Of a stretch of 64,000 nucleotides of DNA, positions 41,761 to 53,439 are shown one piece after another. Position numbers and translations under genes: made by a program. Each line of letters opens with the position of its first letter. Positions within the stretch are counted from its first letter, which is position 1. The notes beneath the pieces were generated by a model that saw nothing but the letters and a program-made list of their open reading frames with translations, was not told where the DNA came from and made no database searches. This stretch comes from Datura wrightii (lineage: Eukaryota > Streptophyta > Magnoliopsida > Solanales > Solanaceae). The DNA is taken from contig JASDFA010000001.1 of assembly GCA_035772735.1 (NCBI GenBank), positions 70,644,001-70,708,000 on the forward strand, given 5' to 3'.

Positions 41761-44700
41761 AGGGAAAAGATGCGGGTATCTAGCCATCATATCTACTTTG
41801 GCTTCCCATGCAGCTCCCTCGATAAGCTGATTTCTCCACAAAACCTTCACTAAACCTGCCTCCTTATTCCTCAAATTCTGAACCTAATGCTCTCTATCGG
41901 AACAAGTAAGGTTGGTTCACCAATCCATTTCTTCAATACAGATATATGGAAAACTGGGTGCACTGAAGCTAACTCTGCTTGTAGGTCCAACTCATGTGCC
42001 ACCTTACCAACTCGCCTTAGAATCCAATAAGGACCAATATATCAGGGACTAAGCCTCCTTTCTTACCGAATCTCATCACTCCCTGCATGGGAGATACCTT
42101 CAGAAACACCCAATCATCAACCTTAAACTCAAGCTCTCTCCGCTTAACATCCGCATAAGATTTCTGACGACTCTGAGCCAATTTTAGACTTTCTCTGATA
42201 AGATGAATGTTCTCTATGGCCTCATGAACTGAATTCGACCCTACCAATGCAGCCTCACCTACCTCAAACCATCTAATAGGTGACCTATACCTCCACCTAT
42301 AAAGAGCCTCAAATGGGGCAATCTGAATACTGGAGTGATAACTGTTATTGTAGGCAAACTCGATGAGAGGCAAGTAATCATCCCAATTACCCTTGAAATA
42401 AATCACACACACTCAGCCTGACCATCTGTCTGCGAGTGAAGGGCTGTGCTAAGCTTCACTCGAGTACCAAGGCCTCTCTAAAAAACCTCTAAAATAGAGA
42501 GGTGAACTGAGTACCCCTATATGAGATGATGGACAAAGGAACTCCATGCAACTGAACTAACTACTAAATGTATACCCTAGCATAATCCTCGGCTGAATCG
42601 ATAACTTTGACCGATAAGAAATAGGCGGATTTGGTCAACCTGTCCACAATCACCCATATAGAGTCATACTGTCGGCGGGTATGAGGTAAGACCATAATGA
42701 AGTCCATATTAATCTCTCCGCACTTCCATGTAGGGATGTTAATCTCCTGAAGCATACCTCCAGGTCTCTAATGCTTAACATTCACTTGTTGGCAATTCAG
42801 ACATTTAGCCACGAACTCCGCTATGTACTTCTTCATGCCATTTCTCCAATAGACTTCCCATAGATCACAGTACATCTTGGTGGCACATGGATGGATAGAG
42901 TATTGAGAGCCATGAGCCTCGCTCAAAATCTTCTCTCTTATATCATCTTCAGCTGAAACACACAATCGGCTCTAATATCGGAGTGCACCATCTCCTCCTA
43001 GGGAGAAAACCTCCACCTTCTGATTCCAAACTCCTTCCTTCAATTTCACGAGGATAGGATCCTCACCTTGCTTAGATTTGACTTTCGTCCCAACGAATAT
43101 ACCAACCCATTTTGAACAATAATACAACTCTCCATCGAATTTGTAAGGCGAAGCCCAAAAACAAGCAAGCCTATGGACATCCTTCACCAACTCCTTTCTC
43201 CTATTCTTGACATGAGACACACTCTCCATGGACAGCCTACAAAGAGCATCTGCCACTACATTGGCCTTACCCAGATGATAAAGGACACTCATATCATAGT
43301 CCTTGATAAGCTCTAGCCATCTTCTTTGCCACAAATTCAGGTCCTTCTGAGTAAACACATACTGAAGGCTCTTGTGGCTTGTGAATACATCCACATGCAC
43401 CCCATACAAGTAGTGCCTCCAAATATTCAAAGCAAGCATCGCAGTTGCCAACTCTAGGTAATGCATCGGGCAATTCTTCTCATGAGTCTTAAACAGCCTA
43501 GAGGCATACACAATGACCTTGCCATGATGCATCAACACACAACCAAGACCAACCTTAGAGTCATCACAATACAGAAAAAACCATTTGTTCCCTCTGGAAT
43601 GGTCAATACTTGGGCTAAAGTGAGTCGAGTCTTTAACCCCTAGAAACTCTTCTCACAAGCATCTAACCACTGAAATTTGACCTTCTTCTTGATCAACTTA
43701 TTCAATGGTGTTGCGATGTATGAAAAGCCCTCTATGAACCTCCAGTAGTAGCCAGCTAACCCAAGAAGCTCCTAATATCTGTAGGACTGACAAGTCTAGG
43801 CCAATTATTCACCGTTTCTATATTTTGAAAGTCCACTTGTACACCCTTGCTAGACACTACATGGCCCAAAAATGCTACTAAGTTCAGCCAAAACTCATAT
43901 TTGCTGAATCTACAAAATAACTGGTGATCCTTGAGAGTCTACAACACAATTCTCAAATGAGCAGCATGCTCCTCCTCTCTCCGAGAGTATATGAGAATAT
44001 CATTTATGAAGATAATCATGAACATATCCTAATACTGCTTAAACACCCTGTTCATCAAATTCATAAAAGTTGTAGAAGCATTCGTTAGTCTAAAAGACAC
44101 GAACTCATAGTGACCATACTGATTCCTGAAGGCTATCTTTGGGATGTCATTCTCCCCAACTCTGAGATGATAATAGCCGAATCTGAGGTCTATCTTTGAA
44201 AAACACTTAGCACCCTAATGCTGGTAAAACAGGTCATCAATCCTGGGGAGAGGATATTTATTCATGATCGTGACCTTGTTCAACTACCGATAATCAATGC
44301 ACATCCTAAGGGAACCATCCTTCTTTCAAACAAAAAGAACTGGAGCACCCTATGGGGACTTACTAGGCCTGATGAAACCCTTATCTAAGAGATCTTTTAA
44401 TTGCTTCTTTAACTCCTTTAGCTCGGCTGGAGCCATTCTATAAGGAGGAATAGAAATGGGTTGCGTATCAGGAAGAAGGTCAATACCAAAGTCAATCTCC
44501 TGTTTGGGAGGGACTCCTAGTAGATCATTTAGAAACACCTCAGAATACTCACACACAACAGGAACAGATCGAAGAGTCGGGGTCTCAAATGTAGAATTCT
44601 TAAATCGAACAAGATGGTACACACAGCCATTAGAGATCATCTTCCTAGCCTTGAGATAAGAAACAAAGTAACCTACAGGCACAACTGAACTACCCTTCTC

Positions 44701-45119
44701 CTCTAGGACTGGTTCACCCGAAAATTGGAACTCTACCGCGCGAGTTCTAAAATTGATTGTGGCATTAAATGCATGTAACCAATCCATACAAAATATAACA
44801 TCAAACTCGGTCATATCTAACTCTACTAGGTCGGCTAAGGTGACTTTCTAAAGAATCATCATAGGGCAATTTTTGCACATCCGATGAGCTAAAACTGACT
44901 CATCGATGGAAGTAGAGACTGAGAAGGGTTTTGATAGGATTTCGAGACTGACTCCAAATCTAACAGCAACATAAGGAGTCACGAAAGACAATGTAGCCCC
45001 TGGATCTAACAAGGTATGCACATTAAGATGGAATACTCATAATATACCAGTGACCACATCGAAAGAGACCTCCTGCTCTTGAGAAGATGGTGCATCGAAT
45101 CTATCTGGCGCTATCTGCC
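41761..45119 (-). pseudogene. G3 pol: protease to chromodomain
   Basis: The protease motif near 44970-45015 reads DPGATLSFVTPY (usual DSGATLSF). ISIPPYRMAPAELKELKKQL (44400-44450) begins the RT, whose catalytic box at 43990-44030 reads IIFINDILIYS (FIDD expected). RNase H (43200-43538) includes MHYLELATAMLALNIWRHYL and FTSHKSLQ (Asp lost). Integrase pieces are IHPCATKMYCDLWEVYW and CLNCQQVNV (42768-42965), IPTWKCGEINMDFIM (42564-42755), and YNNSYHSSIQIAPFEALYRW (42017-42412). A short deletion near 42412 removes the part between the core and MCVIYFKGNWDD. The chromodomain is recognisable at 41770-41880. Inactive. Confidence 0.82.
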
Positions 45120-46404
45120 CGCTGCACTAGAAGAAGGGTCCTGCTGAGATGGGGGAGCTGCTAAATTAGTGGTTAGGGTGCATACCCCACTATTGCCCTG
45201 TCTGGCTGAAGGATAATCCCTCAGTCTATGTATGGGTTGCCACACCCAAAACAAGAATTTAAGCCAGCTAAACATCACCTATGGTGGTTTTTACCTCACC
45301 TCACACAAACTATAAAAGTGCACTCTCCTACCATGCTCCCCTAACCTCTTAAGCCTGAGCTCTACTCCTCTAGTCATGTCTTGGTTTGGACGGGACACTG
45401 GTTGATGATGGAGCTGGGGCTGATGATTTCTGGTGGAACTGAGGGCGATGTCTACCACCGGATCTCTGCTGAACTGCCCATAGCTTCCTGTCGTATCCCT
45501 CTTAGACTCTCTCTCCTTCTCCTTCATCTTCTCTGCCTCTATCTACTGGGCATATATGAACAGTCTAGAGATATATATGTCATTGATCATCATGGTAGTC
45601 TTGCACTCCTTGAACAAGGAATCTGCCACCCTATTCACGAACCTGCTCATACGAGCCCTTGGATCAGAGCCCATCTCTTGTGCATACTCGAATAACTGGG
45701 ACTCCTGGACAGTCATGTTGTTCTCCTTTAGATGGACGAACTCAGCTGCCTTTGCCTCTCTTAACTCCCTAGGAAAGAACCTGTCCCAGAAAGCAGTCAC
45801 AAACTCATCCCAACCCACGGGAACTGCTCCAACTCCCCTACTATCCTTCTACTGGTGGAACTATATGTGAGCAACCCCTTTAGCTGATAGGAGGCTAAGC
45901 TTGCACTCTCCTCTCCAGTCACCCCCATAATCTTGGTAATCTTCTGCACCTCTTGTATGAACTCATATGGGTCATAATCTACCTCCGACCTAAGAAACTC
46001 GAGTGGGTTCATCCTGAGGAAGTCTCGCACTCTCACCGTTGCTGCATTCCCATTTTTAGGAACATAGGCCACTACCTTCTAGTTGACTTGAGTGTTTATG
46101 GGTTGTTCTAACATCTAAATGCTTCCCTAAACTTGGCATGAGTAACCTGCTCGGACAAGGGATCCGCTAGAGTTGGTCAGGCTGGTTGATGCCCATCTCT
46201 ATTGCTATGGCCATTTTTGTTGTCATTTCTCCTTATATTGACTCGGCTTGGAGGCATATTTCTGCAAATGCGTATAGCACGAGTTAGAGGAGTAGAGAGG
46301 TAGTTCATCACACGACATGGATCATAAAAAAAGGAAAATTTCCTAAAACATCTTGTAGCCTCTTCCCCATAGGTTTAGATTTAAACACCCTAGGACACAT
46401 CTAA
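45120..46404 (-). pseudogene. G3 gag and leader
   Basis: Gag reads VRDFLRMNPLEFLRSEVDYD (45960-46050) and FVTAFWDRFFPRELREAKAA with LKENNMTVQE (45700-45818), like G1. A degenerate zinc knuckle, CFGCGNPYID, lies near 45240. Stops and shifts are present. From about 46250 upward it is leader, similar in wording to 27531-27700 of G1. Confidence 0.75.
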
Positions 46405-46422
46405 ACCTTGTCTTTGGTACCA
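46405..46422 (-). other. Primer-binding site of G3 (decayed tRNA-iMet site)
   Basis: The plus strand reads CTTGTCTTTGGTACCAAG where G1 has CTTTGCTCTGATACCAAG. Position and ends agree. Confidence 0.6.
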
Positions 46423-46425
46423 AGT

Positions 46426-48494
46426 TGGTCACTACCTGAGCTAATACCCCGGAGCGAGTCAAGGGACCTAAAAATCATGAATGGCTCCAAGCAAACCCCT
46501 GGTACATACCGAGCATGAATTAAGAGTATAAACAAGAGACATACCAAGAATAATTATGACATAAGCGGAAATCTGCATTTCATAAGGACAAAAGCATAAA
46601 CACAACTCAATAACGCTGAACTATCTATACATGATAGTCTTAAAAGCCTTTACTACTACAATGAGCTTATGGGACAACACCCCCAACTAGCCCACTAGGT
46701 CTGAAACTGAAACACATGGTAAAAACATAAATTGATAACATCCCCGATGAATAAGGACTCACCTAAGAGGGAAAAGGACTAGACTGATCAAGAACGAGCT
46801 ATCAGCGAGACTGAGCTTGATTACCTGAACCTATATCATGAGATAATATAGCATAGAGTATACAGTCAGTACTTTAAATGTACTGAGTATTTAAGGTAAG
46901 TAAAGCATGCTAGTAAAATGTTAGTTGAAAACGTGAATGTAAATCAAGAAAGTTCATGAGAGTAAGCATAGTATGCTAAAAGCCATAAATTCCTAGTATA
47001 CATAAGCATAAGCTATTCATCATAATCTGAATATAATGACCCAAGGTTTAGAAATAGAAATCATATAACTTGTCATGCTTGAAATCGTAAGAGAAAGTTC
47101 ATAAACTGATCGATGGGTCAAATATGCCATAAAACATAATATCATAAGTCATGAACATGAGTAACTGAAAACATGAGGAAAAGTGGGAGATTCTTATAAC
47201 CAACATACCCCACGTGAGCATACATGGAGCCCGACCTGTAAATCCCTATTCGGGAGGGTGTTTGTATCTTGCCAAGGGTAGAACCATGAAAAATGTGTGA
47301 TATCACTCATAGGTGGCTTATACAGACATGGGAGACACTCTCGAGGAGGACCTCATCATGGCTATGTTGGTATGTAGTTCTGAGACCTAGGTGTGTTGGA
47401 ACCCCGGTTTACTGAAGGTTAAATGCTACTTCTAAAATATATATATATATATATATATATATTGCTCATATTATTATCAGGAAATATACTTGAAGTACAT
47501 GGGCTAGTTGAAATTATGAGGTTCATAACATGCTTGAGATACGTGAACTAGCAATAAAATAGGCACGTAATTCGGGCATGATCATAAACTTAATATTCAT
47601 AAAAGCCATCCATACATGAGTAAATAGTAATACTCTACCATAAATTCATGAAGAGTTCTTGTGGAAATCATGCATTGTAATCATAAAACATAATTTACTT
47701 CATCATACTTTAAATCAAGGACTCATAAACTTAATTTCACAAATCATGCATAATAAGGCATAGTTTTCATAAAACTCGGAATCATAAATAAATAATTAAT
47801 TTGAGAGTAAAATCTACCCCGTAAATCCTATATCATTGATTGAATAATGAGGGAATTATACCCATAGACATAGAATGGATATTTACATGGAAGTGGGTTA
47901 AAACCCTAGAATTTCTATACCCATAATTGGACACTTGGGTTCATGAGTGAGGGAAGAAATTTGGCATGAGGGTGGAAGAAATCCCTCATTCATGGCCCTA
48001 CATACCTGGGTAAATTGATCTCCAAGCATGTCTTGAAATTCAAAAGATTAAGAGGGAATTTGGTGAGGAACCCTAGCTTGATCTTGGAAGGGGATGAAGT
48101 TATGAGAGCATAATGACTTAAGCTATGATAAACCCTCTTAAAACACTCATTAAGAAGCCCAAATGACATAATTAAAGAGTTAGAAGCTTAAGAATTCACA
48201 AAAATACCCTTGAGAAAACGTAATTGAAAACTGACTATCAGGCACCAGGGGTCGTACCATGAGTCGCACCCACAAAAAATGGCTCCTGGTCTCCTTTCAT
48301 TGCTAGCTCGTTAAATTTTCTAGGCTCACTATTTCTCAAACCATGGACCTCACAATTACTCATTATTTCCTACCACGAGTCATACCATGGCATGTGCTTA
48401 GGGGTCCCCATCCCCCATACTATCACCCTATAGCTGCAAACAATGACTTGTTATTTCCTACAATAAGTCGTACCATGACCCGTTATTTCCTCGA
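46426..48494 (-). repeat. 5' LTR of G3 (L6), outer end lost
   Basis: It starts TGGTCACTACC and is homologous to 39459-41494 up to ACCCGTTATTTCCT. The last roughly 350 bp are missing. It contains an (AT)n run at 47438-47461. Confidence 0.85.
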
Positions 48495-48860
48495 TTTGAT
48501 AAAATTGAGGTAGATTGATACCATTGGTGTTATTGAAAGATACTCATTGGGTTCCTAAGTGATTACTTGCATATTCATCAAAAACCAATTCTCAATTCGC
48601 CCATATTGAGTGATTTGGGGGGATTGATCCATATTTGGGGTCACTTTCCTAGTGTTTCTCATTATTGATTAGAACCTCAAGAATTTACATTCTTTGTTAT
48701 AGTTGTATTTCTCCTAACCCTAGTTTGAATAGCATCTAAACTCTCAAATCTGAATAGAAAACTGCTCAATGGTTTGGTTCTACCAAAGTCCTAGTGGATT
48801 CAATCCCAACTCTTAGTTGGGTTATATTTGCATCGATCGTGTACACTTTCATATCGGAGT
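48495..48860 (+). other. Probable continuation of element D (LTR start?) after G3
   Basis: With G3 taken out, the AAGTTGGGAG of D is followed by TTTTGATAAAATTGAGG, which would place an LTR start TGATAAAA just after a polypurine tract. There is no coding. Its right border with the E tail is unclear. Confidence 0.35.
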
Positions 48861-50155
48861 GGATTTGAGTCATCAGATCATGAGGTAAGCATTTCATCTG
48901 CAGCAAAGCCAGGTATACCGATGATTATTCCAGCCCATATGACATAAGACTCAGATTAGTGCACCTTGAGCGCCGCAGGGAGCACCCTCATTTTCTATAT
49001 TTTAGTTTTTACATGCATTGGGAACATTGCACGATTTTTACATCGGGTGTGGGGTTTGTATATCTTGGCCCGTGAATAATTTTTGACATTGCATTTTGTT
49101 GGATGCTTGATTTATTAACTTTGTGAATTTATGTTTTAAAATTTATATTTTGTGAGTCATGATAATGTGTGATGATTACCCATTTTACTACTTTCCTAGT
49201 TTAGAGTTCTATTTCTTTTGTAGTATAGAATCCTCCTTGATTTTCATATCGATGGTTCTTTCCTGGGAGACTTTATTTGTGTTGAATCTGGCCAAATAAT
49301 GTAGTTAAGTATCATAGTGTATGGGCCGCCTAATGATAGATTATTAGGATACATTCTAAAGGGTACCAGCCTACAGTTTTGAGATGTTCCTTATAGAATA
49401 GGGCATTTTCTGACTTAGTGGTGGTGACATATGAGATTATAGCATGATTTTGTATTTTTTTAAAAAAATGCCATCCCTCAAAAAAATTGCTAGAACTGTT
49501 GCGTATTGACATGTTTACCGCTATTTTTTATATCTTATTGTATTGATTGTGGTAATGATTCACTAGTTGATAGTAAAGTTGTTTAGTCCGTTCGATAACC
49601 ATGTGCCATTGTGAGGTGTGAAAAAATTTTTGTTTGTTCGCTTGTTGTGGTCACTCTCTAGAACTTGCCTGGCTACTCATGCTTAAAGTTATGATTGGCT
49701 TTGAGTTGTAGAGACGAACTTAGGCCTTCTTTGTGTGTCAAAACCCACATTTCCTTAAATGAGCTTACCAAATGATGTAAGTACTAGTCTCCCTTTTTGA
49801 ACCTATAACCCTTTTTCTTGATCAACCGCAATAAAATCGAAACCAATTCTCAAGATTGATCCATGTTTAAACCCATCCTCCTTGACTTTATGAGATATGA
49901 TGAAAATATGCAAAAGTGAGTTGGGGGTGATAACGTGAAAAAGAAACAAAAATGCATAAATGATGTAATTGACCACTTCCCAAGGTATATTGAGCAAAGA
50001 AAAAAAAAGGGAGTAAAAAGAGAAAATGAATAAATTGTGCTTACAAAAAGTACCTTGGGTTTAAAAAGTTGCTAAGGAAAAGAAGGGAAGAAAAAGAAAG
50101 GAGCATAAAGTAAAAAAAGGAATATGAATATGATGTAGTGCTCAAGAATGGTAAC
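48861..50155 (+). mobile_element. Element E: D-like 3' tail fragment
   Basis: Homologous to the D tail (37650-38920) over its length, including GTAGAGACGAACTTAGG and CTTGATCAACCG. It stops at GGTAAC (50155), where the G4 LTR is inserted. Upstream of about 48940 there may be remains of an ORF2 end. No gag or protease. Confidence 0.6.
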
Positions 50156-53100
50156 TGTCACACCCTGAGTCTACACCTTGAACATCGACCGACACTCAGA
50201 CAACTTTCGTGATCCAAGGCGAACTCTTGGTCTCGCTTACTATTAGTTCAGATCTCAATAAAACATAGCGGAAGTAATAATTGTATGGTCACAATAAAAT
50301 GAACTAAGATTAATTAACTGAAACCAAAATCAATGTTATAAAGCAACATTATTGACTAAACTCTAACTCTATCTATGGAACCTCTATAACTGAGGAATAG
50401 GTGTCGGGACATAACTCATACGGCTACCTCAAGCTCTATAAAATAAAACAACTCAAAACTAGGACTCTCTGAAAGTAGGAGGCCTCACAAATAGTTGATT
50501 GATAGTAAAATTATAGCATTGAGTCTACTATTGATCTTGTATACCTGAGTCTACATCATAATAAGATGCAGCTCCAAATGGCATCAGTACATGAAATGTA
50601 CGGTATGTAATAAAGATGAATGAAACAACTGTTAAGAAAGAGTATATGAACTAAAAGAGTAAACTAACTAAAATAATATGACTAAAACTGAAGCTCTGAA
50701 TAATGCAATAAACTCAATATGATCAAGAGTAAAATAGTTATGTAATAAAATTGTGCATCAAAACAATGTCTAAAAAGTACATAAATAAATGCATAAGTTT
50801 ACTTGGGGAGTATCTTATAACCAACACCATCATGAATGAGCACATGATGTCCAACTATCTCGCTCAAGTTGGCAGAGTCTCTCAAAGCCTTGCCAGGGCA
50901 GAGACCTATTACATCTTAGATCCACAACTTGAGTCCTTACCAGGGACTAGGGGTGGGCATTCGGTTTTTCGGTTCGGTTTTTTCGGTTTTTGGTTTTTCA
51001 TGTAGTGTACCGAATACCGAACCAAACTAATTCGGTTCGGTTCGGTTTTTCTAATTCGGTTTTTTCGGTTATGGGCCTATTTAATGGGCTATTTTTTAAC
51101 TTACAAAATGAGCTACTTTTTTAATTAAAAATGAGTTGCTTTATCTTTTTAAATTCAAGATAAATTATTTTAAGTTTGAATTCTAAAGTTTAATTCAACT
51201 AAGTTTAATTTTAACTTTTTAAATAAAGAAAATAGCGGGATCAATTGATTTACATTTAGTAGTACATACATAACATTTTTGAATTTTTGATAATAAATTT
51301 TCTCATATGCTTAATATCCTTATAACAAAACCAATAAAAAGTCAAGGGTCTTTTAAGATTTCAATAATCTATGGTCCCTAATTTCTTATTAAATAAATAT
51401 TATATATTTCATTTTTCTTTCAAAGTATATTAATAATTGTAAGAATTTTCTTAACATGCTAAAACTATTATAAAACTTGTTATTTGTAACAAAAACTTAA
51501 GCAATTGTATCAATTATATAAATAATTCTCTAAATAGGCTTTGAGATTTGGGTTGGGTGTAGTATTTTTATTTTTTTGAAATTAAGTTATAATTTTTTTT
51601 TAAATATGTAAAATTTCGGTTAAACCGAAAAACCTAAAAACCAAAATCCTAAAACCGAAAAACCAAAATTTAAAAAAAAAAACCGAAACCGAACCGAAAA
51701 ACTGAATTAGTTCGGTTCGGTTCGATTTTTCGGTTTTTCGGTTTTTATGCCCACCCCTACCAGGGACTATCTTTGAGGAGTCACTCAAGCCAACAACATG
51801 ATCCTATCCTAAGCTGGATATATAGTTCTGGGGCTTTAGAATTATTTGAACTCTTCACCCAACTAGGTGCTAAATAATCCTCCCAAAATCTATGTTCATA
51901 TACTTATGCCTATTTGAGGCATCTTTAAAATATATTTTATAAAGCACTTTAGCTATAAATAAATAGATGTTTAAAAATACCTTTGGAGCCTTTCGCTCAA
52001 AACATTCTTAAAAACTTGCGATACCTCATGCTCCAAAATATCTCTTTGAAAACTTGTGAGCTCTATGCTCAAAATCATCTCATGAGTTTCAAAACAAAAC
52101 TTCACTTTTGGATTTGAAAATCATGCTCAAAATCATACTTTCTTTCTTAAAATCTATTTATGCATACTCTCTTTAAAATATCCTCAGCTTTGTGAAAACA
52201 ATGCATTTATTTCAAAACACAATGCTTTCAAAACAATGCCCTTAGAAATCATGACTTTTTGCAATTGGGTTCATGGGATAAGAGACATGAACCAACCTCA
52301 ATAATCAACAATCAATAATCATGAGAGGATGATCAACTATTCAATGGAATATAATCAATAATCAAGGACATCAATAATCAGCTCAATATGAAGAATTAAA
52401 TAATGGCAATTCAACATATATAAATAGGGAAGAAGATAATTCAAGAATCTAGTAAAAAACCCTAGCTTTAACTCAATGAACTCTTGCATAGATTTAGGGA
52501 ATAAGGATGATTAGGAATCCTCACTTTAGTTATTCATACATACTTGGAAAATAAAACTTAGACTCAAGCTTGAAGAACCTTAATTTTGAGAAGAATACTT
52601 CCTAGCTTGCTTGATGAACTTGAGATCTTAATGGTCTTGAATTCACGTTGTAATGAAAGGAATAGGAGCTTAGATTAATTAAACCCTTAAATATACTTCT
52701 TAGGAGATAAAAACATAGGAAATTACTAAGATGGCCTAAAAAACTCGCATGTAATTTATGTCGCGTTCAGTACCACAAGTCATACCATGACTCATGGTGA
52801 CCCTTGTGGTCACACCATTCTGGTTGAACACTTTCTGTATCTGCTTCTCACGACCCCTTCGATGACCCATACCTTTCTCTCATGGTCACTAGTATTATTT
52901 TGGTTACTCTCTGAACTTCATCCCACAAGCATATCCCACGATCGTACCACCACACCATGGGTCGTACCATGGCTCGTGGTTACTGAATATATTGTTGCAA
53001 ATTTTCCAAACCTCTTACCATAACTCCACATGATGAGTTGTTATATCAACCATTGAGTCATCAAATGGCTTATTGGATCAGAGTCTTGAAAACCTTATTT

Positions 53101-53241
53101 CTCACCATGGGTCATGTCACGGTTCGTAGTTACTCGCCATGAGTCATTACATGGCTCTTCTTGCGATAGTTTTGTCCCTTTTCTGCTTGTTTCTACTTAA
53201 AGTCTAGGGTCCAATTTTAGGGACTTTTGAGGATTGTTACA
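50156..53241 (-). repeat. 3' LTR of G4 (L7) with a nested MITE
   Basis: TGTCACACCCTGAG to GAGGATTGTTACA, 2266 bp after removing the MITE and one copy of its duplication. U3 (52740-53150) has repeated CATGGGTCGTACCATG and GACTCAT words. The polypurine tract (plus strand ATATCTCCCCTTTGGG) is at 53242-53257. Confidence 0.85.
50948..51759. mobile_element. hAT-type MITE in the G4 LTR
   Basis: 812 bp with 13-bp terminal inverted repeats TAGGGGTGGGCAT (50948-50960) and ATGCCCACCCCTA (51747-51759), flanked by an 8-bp duplication CCAGGGAC (50940-50947 and 51760-51767). Subterminal arrays of TTCGGTTTTT and its complement cover about 150 bp at each end; the middle is AT-rich. There is no transposase frame, so it depends on an autonomous hAT element. 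Confidence 0.93.
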
Positions 53242-53439
53242 ATATCTCCCCTTTGGGATCATTCGTCCTCGAATGAAAACTAAGTTGGACTGATCGGTGA
53301 TCTAATTGAGGGTAATTAAACTGAACTTAACTAAACTCACGAAAACATGCAACCCTACTAAGGACATCGTCATCAACTAATGGTTCATGAATTTGATAAG
53401 AATATTAATATAGGGTAATCTTACCTTAAGATAATTCTG
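53242..53439 (-). other. Polypurine tract and 3' leader of G4
   Basis: The minus strand reads CCCAAAGGGGAGATAT next to the LTR, followed by a non-coding stretch. Confidence 0.7.

Larger units (their letters stand above)
39459..48494 (-). mobile_element. G3: Tekay-like gypsy element inserted at the 3' end of D
   Basis: 3' LTR 39459-41494, pol and gag 41760-46404, decayed primer site, 5' LTR 46426-48494. TTTGA occurs at both flanks (39454-39458 and 48495-48499), but the outer end of the 5' LTR is missing, so the duplication is only suggestive. Confidence 0.8.

Noticed and set aside
45381..45870. Two 104-codon plus-strand frames
   Set aside because: They are antisense shadows of the gag of G3.
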